A stretch of DNA of 64,000 nt from Alphaproteobacteria bacterium SS10. Its GTDB lineage: Bacteria > Pseudomonadota > Alphaproteobacteria > TMED2. The stretch lies in the NCBI GenBank assembly GCA_019192455.1, contig JAHCML010000007.1:137206-201205 (forward strand), read 5' to 3'. The notes beneath the pieces were generated by a model. It made no database searches. It was not told the DNA's origin and worked only from the letters and a program-made list of their open reading frames with translations. The position numbers and the translations under genes are program-made. This document shows, piece after piece, positions 8,974-17,771 of the stretch (its first letter is position 1; each line of letters starts with the position of its first letter).

Positions 8974-9667
8974 GGGCAGTCCCTTTGCCTTTGTAGCGGT
9001 TGGCGATCCTCTCTACCGGAACGCCGCGCCAATGGTCGAACAGGCAGCGCAGGTTGCGAAGCACACGCCTGGCATAGCCATCACGCTGGTAGCGATCGGC
9101 GGATGTCATAATCTCAGTTGGTAGTTGCCGGATAACCCGCCGCCCGGCCTTCTCTTTCAGCGCGTTGATGAGCATCACATCCTCCATAAGGAGCGCCGGC
9201 TGAAACCCGCCGCTGGCATGGTAGAGGCTCATCTCAATCAGTAGGCCTTGGTCGCCATAGGGCAGGCCAAACCATTTGGTTCGCCAGTTGGCCCCAGCGG
9301 CAACGAGTGCCGGGCGCCACCCCTTCGCATCAAACCGTAGCTTGGCTACGCCAGCCTGTCCTTGATGCGCCTCGGTGTGTTCTATGACAGCCGCGCCAAA
9401 TCCCGCGGGCAAATGACTATCCGCATGCAAGACTAGCGTCCAATCAGTGCTGATGTCTTTCGCGCCCACCTTTAGCTGAATGCCCCGCCCCGCAGCGCTG
9501 GTGGTCAAGGTTGCGCGGCCCTCGCAAAGCGCCTGGGTGCCGTCGCTTGAGCCACCATCCACCACCATCACAGGTTGGCCTGGTAGTTCTCGCGACAGAT
9601 CATCCAGCAGCCTTGGCAGCTGCTTGGCGGCATTCAGTGTCGGGATCAGAATTGTTACCTGGCTCAT
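8966..9667 (-). CDS. Family 2 glycosyltransferase, TIGR04283-like
   Basis: A 233-residue GT2 glycosyltransferase. It begins MSQVTILIPTLNAAKQL, has VVDGGSSDGT (nucleotide-sugar binding), and LHADSHLP as the D-x-D-like metal site, with a C-terminal MEDVMLINAL motif. These match the TIGR04283 group that partners TIGR04282/DUF2064 proteins. ATG 9667 is chosen because upstream in-frame sequence is antisense to the NifU-like gene. Its end overlaps the DUF2064 start by 8 bp. The acceptor is unknown: a glycolipid, polyprenyl or small-molecule product are all possible. Confidence 0.85.
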   Translation of the reverse strand: MSQVTILIPTLNAAKQLPRLLDDLSRELPGQPVMVVDGGSSDGTQALCEGRATLTTSAAGRGIQLKVGAKDISTDWTLVLHADSHLPAGFGAAVIEHTEAHQGQAGVAKLRFDAKGWRPALVAAGANWRTKWFGLPYGDQGLLIEMSLYHASGGFQPALLMEDVMLINALKEKAGRRVIRQLPTEIMTSADRYQRDGYARRVLRNLRCLFDHWRGVPVERIANRYKGKGTARG

Positions 9668-9721
9668 CAAGACCTGGTCTTCGGGGTGGTAAAGCCGTGA
9701 AGGCAACGCCATTCTATACCC

Positions 9722-10159
9722 ATGCGCGACACCGATCTGAACCAACTTTATAGCCGCCAAATTCTTGACCTTGCGGCGTCGATCGACCGGACCGATCCAT
9801 TGACGGATGCCGATGCGAGTGCGCGGGTGACGAGCCCGGTCTGTGGCTCGCGGATTGAGGTCTCCCTTAACCTCACCAATGGGCGGATATCTGATTACGG
9901 GCAGAAGTTGCAGGCCTGTGCCCTGGGGCAGGCCTCGGCCGCCATTATGGCCCGCCATGTGATCGGCAGCGACAGGGTAGCGGTGGAGGCGGCCCTGGAC
10001 GATCTCGACGGTATCTTGGCCGGTAAGGCCGATGCTGATCAGATGGATTGGCCAGAGCTTGCGCTGCTCGCGCCGGTTCATGAGTTTCCGGCACGGCATG
10101 GCGCTGTTCGGCTGCCATTCCTGGCAACCCTAAAGGCGCTGGATAGCGTTACTCGCTAG
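9722..10159 (+). CDS. NifU/IscU-like iron-sulfur scaffold-family protein lacking one cysteine
   Basis: A 145-residue protein of the alphaproteobacterial NifU-N/IscU-like group. It has the first cysteine in SPVCGSRIEV and the second in LQACALGQASAAIM. The third ligand position, normally Cys in a K/E-C-A/V-x-L-P-F context near the C-terminus, reads ARHGAVRLPF, so Gly or Ala replaces Cys. IscU-type scaffolds use three Cys plus an Asp or His to hold the cluster, so assembly may be altered or the protein may have another role. The gene is divergent from the glycosyltransferase pair and overlaps the sulfotransferase gene tail-to-tail by 11 bp. Confidence 0.75.
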   Translation: MRDTDLNQLYSRQILDLAASIDRTDPLTDADASARVTSPVCGSRIEVSLNLTNGRISDYGQKLQACALGQASAAIMARHVIGSDRVAVEAALDDLDGILAGKADADQMDWPELALLAPVHEFPARHGAVRLPFLATLKALDSVTR

Positions 10160-11120
10160 CTGGCGTCTCGAGTGAGTAGCCACGACGCTCCAGGTGGTCA
10201 CCGGCAACGCTGTGGATCAGTTCAATGTGGCGGGGCTCAAACGTATTGACCCAATCGCCAACCACGCCTTTGCGGAAGAAGCTGTCACGGTTCTCTTCAC
10301 CGCGCTTGCGACCCTCTGACAGGCGCTCGAAAGAGCCGCCATAGACGCATTTACCGACCGCTTCCTCGCTCGTATCCACCTCGAGGAACTCAAGGACGGT
10401 CTTCATGGTCTCTTCAGGGTTTTGATGCAGATCTTCATAACGGATCTGATGCATCGTGCCGGGGTGGTTTTTGTCATAGCGAGCGCAGTCATCTTGGACT
10501 TTGACCCAGTTCTTTACGAACGGCTCAACAACCTGGTCCGGATCCTCACGCTTATTCGGGTTCAAGCCCTCGCGGTACAGGCGCTGAGCCTGGTGGAAGG
10601 TCGAGGCGCAGGCATCGCGAACGTCACGGGTGATGGTGACGAACTTGGCCTGTGGGAACACCAGTTTGAAATACTCAAGGGAGGCGGTGTAGAGCGGTGT
10701 CTTATCGCCAATCCATTTGGCGGTTGGCTTGATGTCAGCACTCAAAATCACCATGCCGATCATGGTGCGCAGAATGAACTGCATATCCCGCTGACGCAGC
10801 GCCTCGGTGTAGGTCGCATCGCCGTCCTTGTAGATGAAGCCGTTGGTCTGCTTCATCTTCGCATTATAGGCGCGCAACAGGTCGTGCAGCGGACGACCGA
10901 GCCAATCTGAGAAGTGCCCCTCACCACCACAATGGATTTCTGGATGGTGGTTCAGTGATAGCTGCAGCCAGGTGGTTCCGCTCTTCGGGGCGCCGCAGAC
11001 AAACAGCATCGGTCGCTTCAGGATCTCGGCGATCTGTTCTTGATAGGCATCAAAAAAGGCTGGGAAATCTTTATTGCTGTTGGGCAGTTCTTGCATGGCG
11101 CTGGCTTGGTCTAAAGGCAT
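10149..11120 (-). CDS. Sulfotransferase family protein
   Basis: A 323-residue cytosolic-type sulfotransferase. These enzymes transfer sulfate from PAPS to hydroxyl or amine groups. The 5'-phosphosulfate loop is at residues ~43-52 (GAPKSGTTWL), and the 3'-phosphate motif is TRDVRDACASTFHQA (residues ~170-185). The distal region has GVVGDWVNTF, matching the family's GxxGxW-like PAPS element. It could modify a lipid, sugar or small metabolite; the glycosyltransferases nearby are on the same strand but separated by the NifU-like gene. The last 11 bp overlap the convergent NifU-like gene. Confidence 0.85.
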   Translation of the reverse strand: MPLDQASAMQELPNSNKDFPAFFDAYQEQIAEILKRPMLFVCGAPKSGTTWLQLSLNHHPEIHCGGEGHFSDWLGRPLHDLLRAYNAKMKQTNGFIYKDGDATYTEALRQRDMQFILRTMIGMVILSADIKPTAKWIGDKTPLYTASLEYFKLVFPQAKFVTITRDVRDACASTFHQAQRLYREGLNPNKREDPDQVVEPFVKNWVKVQDDCARYDKNHPGTMHQIRYEDLHQNPEETMKTVLEFLEVDTSEEAVGKCVYGGSFERLSEGRKRGEENRDSFFRKGVVGDWVNTFEPRHIELIHSVAGDHLERRGYSLETPASE

Positions 11121-11470
11121 GGGTTAACGGGCCTGTTTAACAAAGTTGGTCTGCTGCGACTCGGTGGCTGGGCGTGGCGTCTTGCTGGCTTATGCCTGCC
11201 GGTCAGCGGCTGACAAACATGGTTGCTGGGTGGCTTACACGGCAGAATCGTTCTAGTCGAGTGCGATTTCGTGGCGATTTATACACACCACCCTCCGCTG
11301 TTGCCGTTACCGCGGGCTCACCTATCGATGGTCCAGGGCGAATCGTATCTTGGAACCGTGCTAACAGCGGAATTGTTCCGTTTGCGTTATAATCTGACGA
11401 TCAGCGCGTAATTTGGCCGGGATGGCTACGTCGATGTTGATTAGCGTCAACCAACCGAACAGGTGCGGTT
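11121..11470. other. Intergenic region between sulfotransferase and RTX gene
   Basis: A 350-bp divergent intergenic stretch with no convincing gene; the short open frames inside it lack family features. It must hold promoters for both the sulfotransferase (leftward) and the 809-residue RTX gene (rightward). The only recognisable element is a TATAAT at 11388-11393. Leader sequence from there to the ATG at 11471 is about 77 bases. Confidence 0.6.
11388..11393 (+). promoter_or_regulatory. Possible -10 element for the RTX gene
   Basis: A perfect TATAAT in an otherwise GC-rich region, about 78 bp before the RTX ATG. I see no good -35 hexamer at 16-18 bp spacing, so this is a weak call. Confidence 0.3.
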
Positions 11471-13900
11471 ATGAGTGGAACGATCGGTAACGATACCATT
11501 GCAGGAACCAGCGGTGCTGACATCCTGAACGGCCTTGCTGGCTTTGACAGCATCGTCGGCGGTGACGGCAATGACACGATTGATGGTGGCGCTGACGGCG
11601 ACACGATCCGCGCTGGCGCCGACGCAGACAGCGTCAACGGTGGTTCTGGTAACGATAGTCTGGATGGCAGCACTGGCGCTGACACGATGATCGGTGGCAC
11701 CGGCTCCGACATCATTGATGGCGGCGACGGCGATGACATTTTCGATCCAAACACTGGTGTCGATAATGATGGTGGTAATGACACCATCTATGGCGGTGCC
11801 GGTAATGACCTAATCACCAGCCGAGAGGGCGATGACCTCGTCTTTGGTGGCACCGGCAATGACGCCATCACCATCGGTGATAACGACACTGTCTATGGCG
11901 ATGATGGTAATGACATCATTACCGAGTTTGTTGAGACCCCGGGCTTCGACAACCAGATTATCTATGGCGGCGCGGGCAACGACACGATCAACCTGGCGAA
12001 TGATGCTGACACCGTTTTCGGTGACGCTGGCGCAGACCTAATCAACGGTTCCAGCGACGGTGATGTGCTTTACGGCGGCGATAATGTGACCTTCGCCGAT
12101 GCCTTTGATGTCATCGTCACCGAGGGCGACACCATCTATGGCGGCGCCGGTAATGATCTAATCTTCGGCGGTGGTGGCTCTGACACCCTCTATGGTGGTG
12201 ACGATATCGACACCTTCGCCGGTACGCTGGCGGAGTTTGATGGCGATCGCCTGGCCGATTATTCGGCTGCTGACGCGCCTAATTTCCTGCCCGCTGAGGT
12301 GATCCGTATTACCGATCAAACCTCTCTCAGTGCGGCGGATATTGATTTCAGTCGCTCTGGTGGTGTGACCACACTGACCATCAATGACGGGGTCGCAGAT
12401 CGTGAGATCAACATTGTCGGTGATTTCAGCCTGGAATCGATCGTCAATGGCGAGATTCGCCTGCAAGGGCCGAGTGCTACCGCCAATGAGTTTTCAAACA
12501 TTCTCGATGGAACCGGTGCCGCTGACACAATCAATGGTGAGGGCGGAAACGACCTGATCTATGGCTTTGATGGCAATGACTCCCTGATCGGTGGTGAGGG
12601 CAATGACGAGGCCTATGGCGGCAATGACGCCGATGTCCTTACCGGTGGTTCCGGCGATGACCGGCTGTTTGGTGATGCCGATGCCGACATTCTGATCGGT
12701 GGCACTGGCAATGACGTGCTCGACGGTGGCGCAGGTGCTGACAATCTGGATGGTGGAACCGGTGCCGACGTCCTGAATGGCGGCGGTGGTGCCGATACCA
12801 TTGTGGCCGGCGATGCGGATACCCTTTCCGGTGGTGCCGGGGCTGACACCTTCGCCCCAGATGCGGCCACGGTGAACGCCACGATTGACGATTTTGCCAT
12901 TGGCGATGTCATCGACTTCTCAGTCCTGGGCCAATCGGTCGAAGATGTGAATGATATCGACATCACGGTGATACCCGGGGCGGTTCAGATCTCCTTTGAA
13001 TCGCTGGTGCTGACCTTGCTGTCGGCGTCCCCTTCCACATTGGCGACATCGATTGCCGCCAACGCATCGACGACCTTCCAATTGGCCCCTGATGGCCCAC
13101 CGCCGAGTGGCACGCCAACCGATGGTGATGATGTCATCATCCTGCCCGATGGTACCACCTCCATTGATGGTGGCGCTGGCAATGACGACATCACCGGCGG
13201 CACCACCGCAGACAGCATTCTGGGTGGTGACGGTGAGGACACCGTGAACAGCGGTGACGGCAATGACACCGTATTCGGTCAGGAAGATAGCGACGTTATC
13301 GACGGTGGTGCGGGTGCTGATGTTGCCTATGGCAACACTGATGAGGACACGCTGAACGGCGGTGACGGCAATGACAGCCTGTTCGGTGGTCAGGATGATG
13401 ACGCCATTAGTGGCGGCGTCGGCGATGATCGCCTGTTTGGTAACAAGGGCGAGGACAATATCGCCGGCCAGGACGGCAACGATGTCGCCTATGGTAACCA
13501 GGGCAATGACACCCTAGACGGCACCGTTGGGGCCGATACGCTCTTCGGTGGTCAGGGCAATGACAACCTGTTCGGTAATGTCGGCAGCGACCAACTCTTC
13601 GGCAATAAGGGCGATGACACGCTGGTCGGTGGTGACGGCAATGACTTCCTGTTCGGTCAGGTTGGCAATGACGTCCTAACCGGCAATTCCGGCGGTGATG
13701 TCTTTGTCGTCAATGGCAGCGGCGCGCAGACGGATCGGGTTACCGACTTCAATGCTGCTGAAGGTGACCGCATTGATGATGGTGGCGTCGCAATCAACGG
13801 TATCATCGAAACCGGCGGTGACACGGTCATCAACTTTGCTGGTGATGTGACTGTGATCCTTGAGGGGGTCCTCGGCTTCGACACGGCCTTCATCATCTAG
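11471..13900 (+). CDS. RTX (hemolysin-type calcium-binding repeat) protein, 809 aa
   Basis: A highly acidic protein made almost wholly of GGxGxDxUx nonapeptide repeats, which bind calcium and fold as beta-rolls after secretion. The N-terminus has no signal peptide, as expected of type I secretion. Repeat blocks are broken by spacers with a shared motif: DTFAGTLAEFDGDRLADYS at residues ~248-266, ADTFAP..IDDFAIGDVIDF at ~455-480, and GDVFVVNG..DRVTDFNAAEGDRIDD near the end. The C-terminus ends in hydrophobic LGFDTAFII, a plausible uncleaved type I signal. No exporter genes are adjacent; the exporter at 37.2-43.0 kb is the nearest candidate. Its function could be matrix, adhesin or S-layer-like; no enzyme domain is visible. 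Confidence 0.9.
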   Translation: MSGTIGNDTIAGTSGADILNGLAGFDSIVGGDGNDTIDGGADGDTIRAGADADSVNGGSGNDSLDGSTGADTMIGGTGSDIIDGGDGDDIFDPNTGVDNDGGNDTIYGGAGNDLITSREGDDLVFGGTGNDAITIGDNDTVYGDDGNDIITEFVETPGFDNQIIYGGAGNDTINLANDADTVFGDAGADLINGSSDGDVLYGGDNVTFADAFDVIVTEGDTIYGGAGNDLIFGGGGSDTLYGGDDIDTFAGTLAEFDGDRLADYSAADAPNFLPAEVIRITDQTSLSAADIDFSRSGGVTTLTINDGVADREINIVGDFSLESIVNGEIRLQGPSATANEFSNILDGTGAADTINGEGGNDLIYGFDGNDSLIGGEGNDEAYGGNDADVLTGGSGDDRLFGDADADILIGGTGNDVLDGGAGADNLDGGTGADVLNGGGGADTIVAGDADTLSGGAGADTFAPDAATVNATIDDFAIGDVIDFSVLGQSVEDVNDIDITVIPGAVQISFESLVLTLLSASPSTLATSIAANASTTFQLAPDGPPPSGTPTDGDDVIILPDGTTSIDGGAGNDDITGGTTADSILGGDGEDTVNSGDGNDTVFGQEDSDVIDGGAGADVAYGNTDEDTLNGGDGNDSLFGGQDDDAISGGVGDDRLFGNKGEDNIAGQDGNDVAYGNQGNDTLDGTVGADTLFGGQGNDNLFGNVGSDQLFGNKGDDTLVGGDGNDFLFGQVGNDVLTGNSGGDVFVVNGSGAQTDRVTDFNAAEGDRIDDGGVAINGIIETGGDTVINFAGDVTVILEGVLGFDTAFII

Positions 13901-13918
13901 TTCGGCTAACCAAGACCA

Positions 13919-14257
13919 GTGTTCGACGATCCCAGCTTGCCGACCCATTTACGGGTCGGTGGCATCGTTCGACGCCTGAACTCTGACGGCCAGCCAGCCT
14001 ACATCCTCGCCAAGGGTGATCCCGATCGCGGCACGCTGCTTATCAAGCTGATTGGTCGTGATCGATCCTGCCGCTTAGAGCTCGAACAGCGGGATATTGA
14101 GGGGGTGCTGCGCTGGATGCCGGCACTGCCTGACGCAAGCCCTGATGAAGCCAAGGCCGACGCCTATATTGAGCGCACACGGGCCCGCGACCCCGACGTC
14201 TGGGTGATTGAGATTGAGGTGGCGGACGCCACCACCCCCAACCCGTTCGCCGACTAG
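13919..14257 (+). CDS. DUF1491 family protein
   Basis: A 112-residue small soluble protein of DUF1491, largely confined to Alphaproteobacteria and of unknown function. Family-like segments are LRVGGIVRRLNSDGQPAYIL, GDPDRGTLLIKL and the C-terminal ARDPDVWVIEIE. The start is GTG 13919, 18 bp after the RTX stop; the sequence before it shows no strong ribosome site. It is convergent with the TRAP permease gene, 9 bp between stops. Proximity to the RTX gene does not imply function. Confidence 0.85.
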   Translation: MFDDPSLPTHLRVGGIVRRLNSDGQPAYILAKGDPDRGTLLIKLIGRDRSCRLELEQRDIEGVLRWMPALPDASPDEAKADAYIERTRARDPDVWVIEIEVADATTPNPFAD

Positions 14258-14266
14258 TCCGCTGGC

Positions 14267-16468
14267 CTAGCTAGTCTCTGCTGTGGCCGGCGGTTCACTT
14301 GGCTCACCGGTGGCTGGCGCTGCAGGTTTCCGCAGATTAATCACCATAAGGCCGATTGCCAGGGCCGCACCGGCGGCATGTACTGCCAGCGTGGTTGGCC
14401 ATAGGCAAAGAATCGCCGCGACCGCTAGCAGTAGCCGCTCAATCAGGTTTACCGGCTTCTCCATATGTCCGGCCAGTACGGCAGTGAAGCAGTAGAGGCC
14501 GATCAGGGCAAAGCCAGCAACGGTAATGGCGGCCCCCCAATCACCGGACAGGATCGGCGTATAGGCAAAGAGCAGGGGCACGATGTAGAGGCCCTTGGCG
14601 ATCTTCCACGACATCACACCGGTTGCCATGGGCGGTGTCTTCGCAATCGCAGCCACGGTAAAGGCGGTAAGGCAGACCGGCGGTGTCACGTTACTATCCT
14701 GGCTCAACCAGAAGATGATCAGGTGTGCGGCCAGTAGCGCCGTTGCGGCTGCAGCTGGGTCCAGGGCGATATCTCGGACACTGCCTTTCAGATCAATCGG
14801 TACAGCCTCCCAAAGGGCGGCAGCCTCTGCTGCCGACATCGGCGAGGCCAGGGTTATCAGGGCGTTGGGATCAGCCAACATCATGACAGCCCGGGCCTGT
14901 TCGACCAGCGTGCCATTGGTCATCGCTTCAACGATGAGGCCATCGGCAATCAGGTTGTAGAGCGCCGGTGCTGAGAGGGTGCCCAGGACGATGTACGCTG
15001 CCGTCACCGGTAGGCCCATGCCCAAGATCAGGGAGGCAAGGGCGATCAGCGCAATCGCGATGATCAAGCTAGACCCCGCCCATTCAGTGATCATGAGGGA
15101 GAAGGTGTTACCAACCCCTGCTGTCGCAATCACATTCACGATCAGGCCGACAGAGCAGAGCAGCACCGCCGTCATCGCCATGTTGCGGGCGCCAAGGGCA
15201 AGGGCCTCAACCACCTCTTTCGGGCCCATCTTGTTCGGCGTCAGCCAAGACGCAGCGACAACTGAGATGATGGCGAGACCAGCCGCATAGGTTGGGGTGA
15301 AACCAGCGATCAGAAGGGCGATCAGCACGACAATCGGGATCAGGAAGGCAATACCGCCACGCCGCATCACATCGATGAAGCTAACAGTGTCATCGGTGTC
15401 AGCGACAACACCGGTCTTCTTCGCCTCAACCCGGACAAAGAACGCGACACTGGCAAAGTACAGAATGGCTGGCAGGACCGAGGCCGCGACGATGGTCGTG
15501 TACGGGATCTGCGTATAGCTCGCCATCACGAAGGCGCCGGCGCCCATAATCGGTGGCATCAACTGCCCGCCGGTTGAAGACGCGGCCTCAACACCGGCAG
15601 CAAACTTTGCGCGGAACCCAGCCTTCTTCATCAGCGGGATTGTGACCACGCCGGTGGATGCTGAGTTGGCGACGGCGGAGCCGGAGATCGTGCCGGTTAG
15701 GCCGGAGGCAATAACGGCCACAAGGCCGGGACCGCCAACCAGGCGACCAGCCACAGCCCTGGCCATATCAATCACAAAGTCACCACCGCCGGAGCGCATC
15801 AGGAACGCACCGAACAGGATGAACATGAAAACGAAGGTGGAGGAGATCAGGGCGATCGTGCCGAAGATGCCCTCGTCATTATAGACGCTTCGGAACAGCA
15901 CGCTCTCAAGCGATAGGCCCCGGAAGCCAAAGACACCGGGCACATACTGGCCCCAGAACGCGACATAAGTCAGCGCGATGACAATCAGTGCGGGGATGAT
16001 CCAGCCGGTTGTCCGGCGGGTCAGCTCAAGGGCGCAGAGGATCAGGATGATCGCAGCACCCAGCTCCGTCGTCGTCATGGTGGAGCCGCGGGCGTAGATC
16101 GCATCCTCGCTCAACACCAGGAAGATGGCGGTGCCAGCCGCTAGCACACCGATCAGCACATCGATGATGACCGTCCATCGGAAACGGCCGGCGAGAAGGT
16201 CACCCCGGGACAGGGGATAGACCATCACGCAAAGCAGGGCGAAGGTCGCAAAGTGGATGCCGTTCTGCAGAAGAGTGGACGGGATCGGCAGGGCATCGAT
16301 CAGCGTCGTGAGGGTGTTGAAGTAGATATGAACCAGGGAGACGAGGGCGCCGAGGATCAGCAGGGTCATCCGCAGCCAGCCGGTCTCAACAAAGCCGGGC
16401 ATGCGGGTGTCTTCCGCGGGCTCTGCATCATCCATATCGGTCACGCTTGGGTTGCTTGCCTCACTCAT
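14267..16468 (-). CDS. TRAP transporter fused permease (4TM/12TM)
   Basis: A 733-residue polytopic protein with around 16-18 hydrophobic segments. It is a fusion of the small (DctQ-like) and large (DctM-like) TRAP subunits, the form that works with TAXI receptors. Family signatures include SGLTGTISGSAVANSASTG, GGQLMPPIMGAGAFVMA and the C-terminal SQDSNVTPPVCLTAF. It carries out ion-driven import with the periplasmic receptor encoded immediately upstream; substrates of TAXI systems are mostly unknown, some being organic acids. ATG 16468 is chosen for its GGGAGAG ribosome site. It is separated from the receptor gene by a terminator-like hairpin (16513-16550), so it is probably made at a lower level. 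Confidence 0.93.
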   Translation of the reverse strand: MSEASNPSVTDMDDAEPAEDTRMPGFVETGWLRMTLLILGALVSLVHIYFNTLTTLIDALPIPSTLLQNGIHFATFALLCVMVYPLSRGDLLAGRFRWTVIIDVLIGVLAAGTAIFLVLSEDAIYARGSTMTTTELGAAIILILCALELTRRTTGWIIPALIVIALTYVAFWGQYVPGVFGFRGLSLESVLFRSVYNDEGIFGTIALISSTFVFMFILFGAFLMRSGGGDFVIDMARAVAGRLVGGPGLVAVIASGLTGTISGSAVANSASTGVVTIPLMKKAGFRAKFAAGVEAASSTGGQLMPPIMGAGAFVMASYTQIPYTTIVAASVLPAILYFASVAFFVRVEAKKTGVVADTDDTVSFIDVMRRGGIAFLIPIVVLIALLIAGFTPTYAAGLAIISVVAASWLTPNKMGPKEVVEALALGARNMAMTAVLLCSVGLIVNVIATAGVGNTFSLMITEWAGSSLIIAIALIALASLILGMGLPVTAAYIVLGTLSAPALYNLIADGLIVEAMTNGTLVEQARAVMMLADPNALITLASPMSAAEAAALWEAVPIDLKGSVRDIALDPAAAATALLAAHLIIFWLSQDSNVTPPVCLTAFTVAAIAKTPPMATGVMSWKIAKGLYIVPLLFAYTPILSGDWGAAITVAGFALIGLYCFTAVLAGHMEKPVNLIERLLLAVAAILCLWPTTLAVHAAGAALAIGLMVINLRKPAAPATGEPSEPPATAETS

Positions 16469-16512
16469 GCCCGTGCTCTCCCTAATCGGCGTTATCGCCT
16501 TGTTATAGATAC

Positions 16513-16550
16513 AAAAAGGGCCGTGCCGGGATGTCCCGAACACGGCCCTT
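16513..16550 (-). terminator. Intrinsic terminator/attenuator between TAXI receptor and TRAP permease genes
   Basis: On the minus strand, AAGGGCCGTG (16550-16541) pairs perfectly with CACGGCCCTT (16525-16516), and a CGGGACATCCCG inner hairpin sits within the loop. A run of T follows at 16517-16513. It lies after the receptor stop (16563) and before the permease start (16468). It fits a partial terminator that lets the receptor be made in excess over the permease. Confidence 0.8.
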
Positions 16551-16562
16551 GGAAGTAGACGA

Positions 16563-17594
16563 TTAGTTTGTGATCAGGCGCGCTGGGATGTCCAGGCCAA
16601 CCTCACGGTAGTAGCGCACAGCACCGGGGTGCAGTGGCATTGGCAGGCCGGCAACCGCCTTCGAGATGTCCATCGCCTTAGTCGCGGCGTGGATCGCATT
16701 CAGGAATGGCAGGTTCTCATAAATCGTCTTGGTGATCATGTAGACGTCTTCCTCAGACATGTCCGCACGGACGGCGAGGAAGTTTGGCTGTGCGACGGTG
16801 ATCACATCCTCATCCTGACCAGGATAGGTACCAGCCGCGATCACATACTCAGTCCAGAGGCCAAAGCCGCCATCGGCTTGCTTCATCTGGTCTGGGGTGA
16901 AGGACAGCATGGTGATGTCATCGCCCATGGCCGCGAAGGCGCGGGTGACGGCACCGGTTGGCACACCAGCAGGGGTGTTCATGCCAACAACTTGACCGTT
17001 CTGTAGGGCGTCAGCGCTTGGGCCATAGCCAGCATGGACCAGTTCATAGTCGCTGTTGATGTCGATGCCCAGGTTGCGCAGCAGCACCTCATTAGAACCG
17101 ATGGTGCCAGAGTTCTTACGACCCAGGGCCATCCGCTCACCGGTCACGCCAGCAAGGTCAGCGACGGTGCCGGTCTTGGCATCTTCTGAGCGAACGATGA
17201 ACTGCTCAACATTCTGCCAAAGCATGGAGACGGAGCGCAGACCTTCTTGTGGGCCGTCAGCCTCAACCGGGCCTTCGCCATTCCACGCGAAATAGCCATA
17301 GAGGCCCTGCATGATGGCAAACTGTGCTTCGTTCTCACGCAGTAGCTTCACATTCTCGCCGGAACCGGCGGAGTTGATCGCGGACATGCCGATCTTGTGC
17401 TTCGGCTCGAGCTTGACCTTCACCAGGGTGGAGAGGGCCACGCCCACGGGATAGTAGGTGCCGCCGGTGGAAGCAGTGGCGAGCAGGTAGCTGCCTTCGG
17501 CTTTAGCGGTCAGTGGGGCAAAGGCGGTGGCAGCGGCGAGGGCTGCGGCGCCGATAATGCCGCCCAGTGTGCGGCGTGATACGCGAGATGACAT
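16563..17594 (-). CDS. TAXI-family TRAP transporter solute-binding protein
   Basis: A 343-residue exported receptor. The N-terminus SRRTLGGIIGAAALAAATA followed by LTAKAEG is a signal peptide with a twin-arginine-like n-region. The mature protein begins in TAXI style with YLLATASTGGTYYPVGVALSTL, continues with INSAGSGENVKLL, IMQGLYGYFAWNG and GRKNSGTIGSNEVLL, and ends with HPGAVRYYREVGL. TAXI proteins bind ligand in the periplasm for a 4TM/12TM permease. Two adjacent ATGs occur (17597 and 17594); GGGAGG at 17601-17606 gives better spacing to the second. The substrate is not predictable; the divergent amidase suggests an amide or amino-acid-like compound, which is a weak inference. Confidence 0.92.
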   Translation of the reverse strand: MSSRVSRRTLGGIIGAAALAAATAFAPLTAKAEGSYLLATASTGGTYYPVGVALSTLVKVKLEPKHKIGMSAINSAGSGENVKLLRENEAQFAIMQGLYGYFAWNGEGPVEADGPQEGLRSVSMLWQNVEQFIVRSEDAKTGTVADLAGVTGERMALGRKNSGTIGSNEVLLRNLGIDINSDYELVHAGYGPSADALQNGQVVGMNTPAGVPTGAVTRAFAAMGDDITMLSFTPDQMKQADGGFGLWTEYVIAAGTYPGQDEDVITVAQPNFLAVRADMSEEDVYMITKTIYENLPFLNAIHAATKAMDISKAVAGLPMPLHPGAVRYYREVGLDIPARLITN

Positions 17595-17600
17595 CATAAT

Positions 17601-17606
17601 CCTCCC
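17601..17606 (-). promoter_or_regulatory. Ribosome site deciding the TAXI receptor start
   Basis: GGGAGG on the minus strand, 6 bases before ATG 17594 and 3 before ATG 17597; the spacing favours the inner ATG. Confidence 0.7.
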
Positions 17607-17771
17607 TTGGAAGTTGTCATGGCGGTTCCGGGGTGCCCAGAACCTGCATTGCGATGATTGTTGTTTCTTCTTCGGCACTTGCATGCCGTGTATAGCGCGG
17701 GCCACTATCCCGAAACCAACGCCGCCTGCCAAGTCTTTCCGGCATAAACTGCTGTTTTGAGTGGAATTCCC

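Noticed and set aside
9668..10099. Longer N-terminus for the family 2 glycosyltransferase (frame open to 10099)
   Set aside because: The added sequence is antisense to the NifU-like gene; the domain begins at MSQVTILIPTLN (9667).
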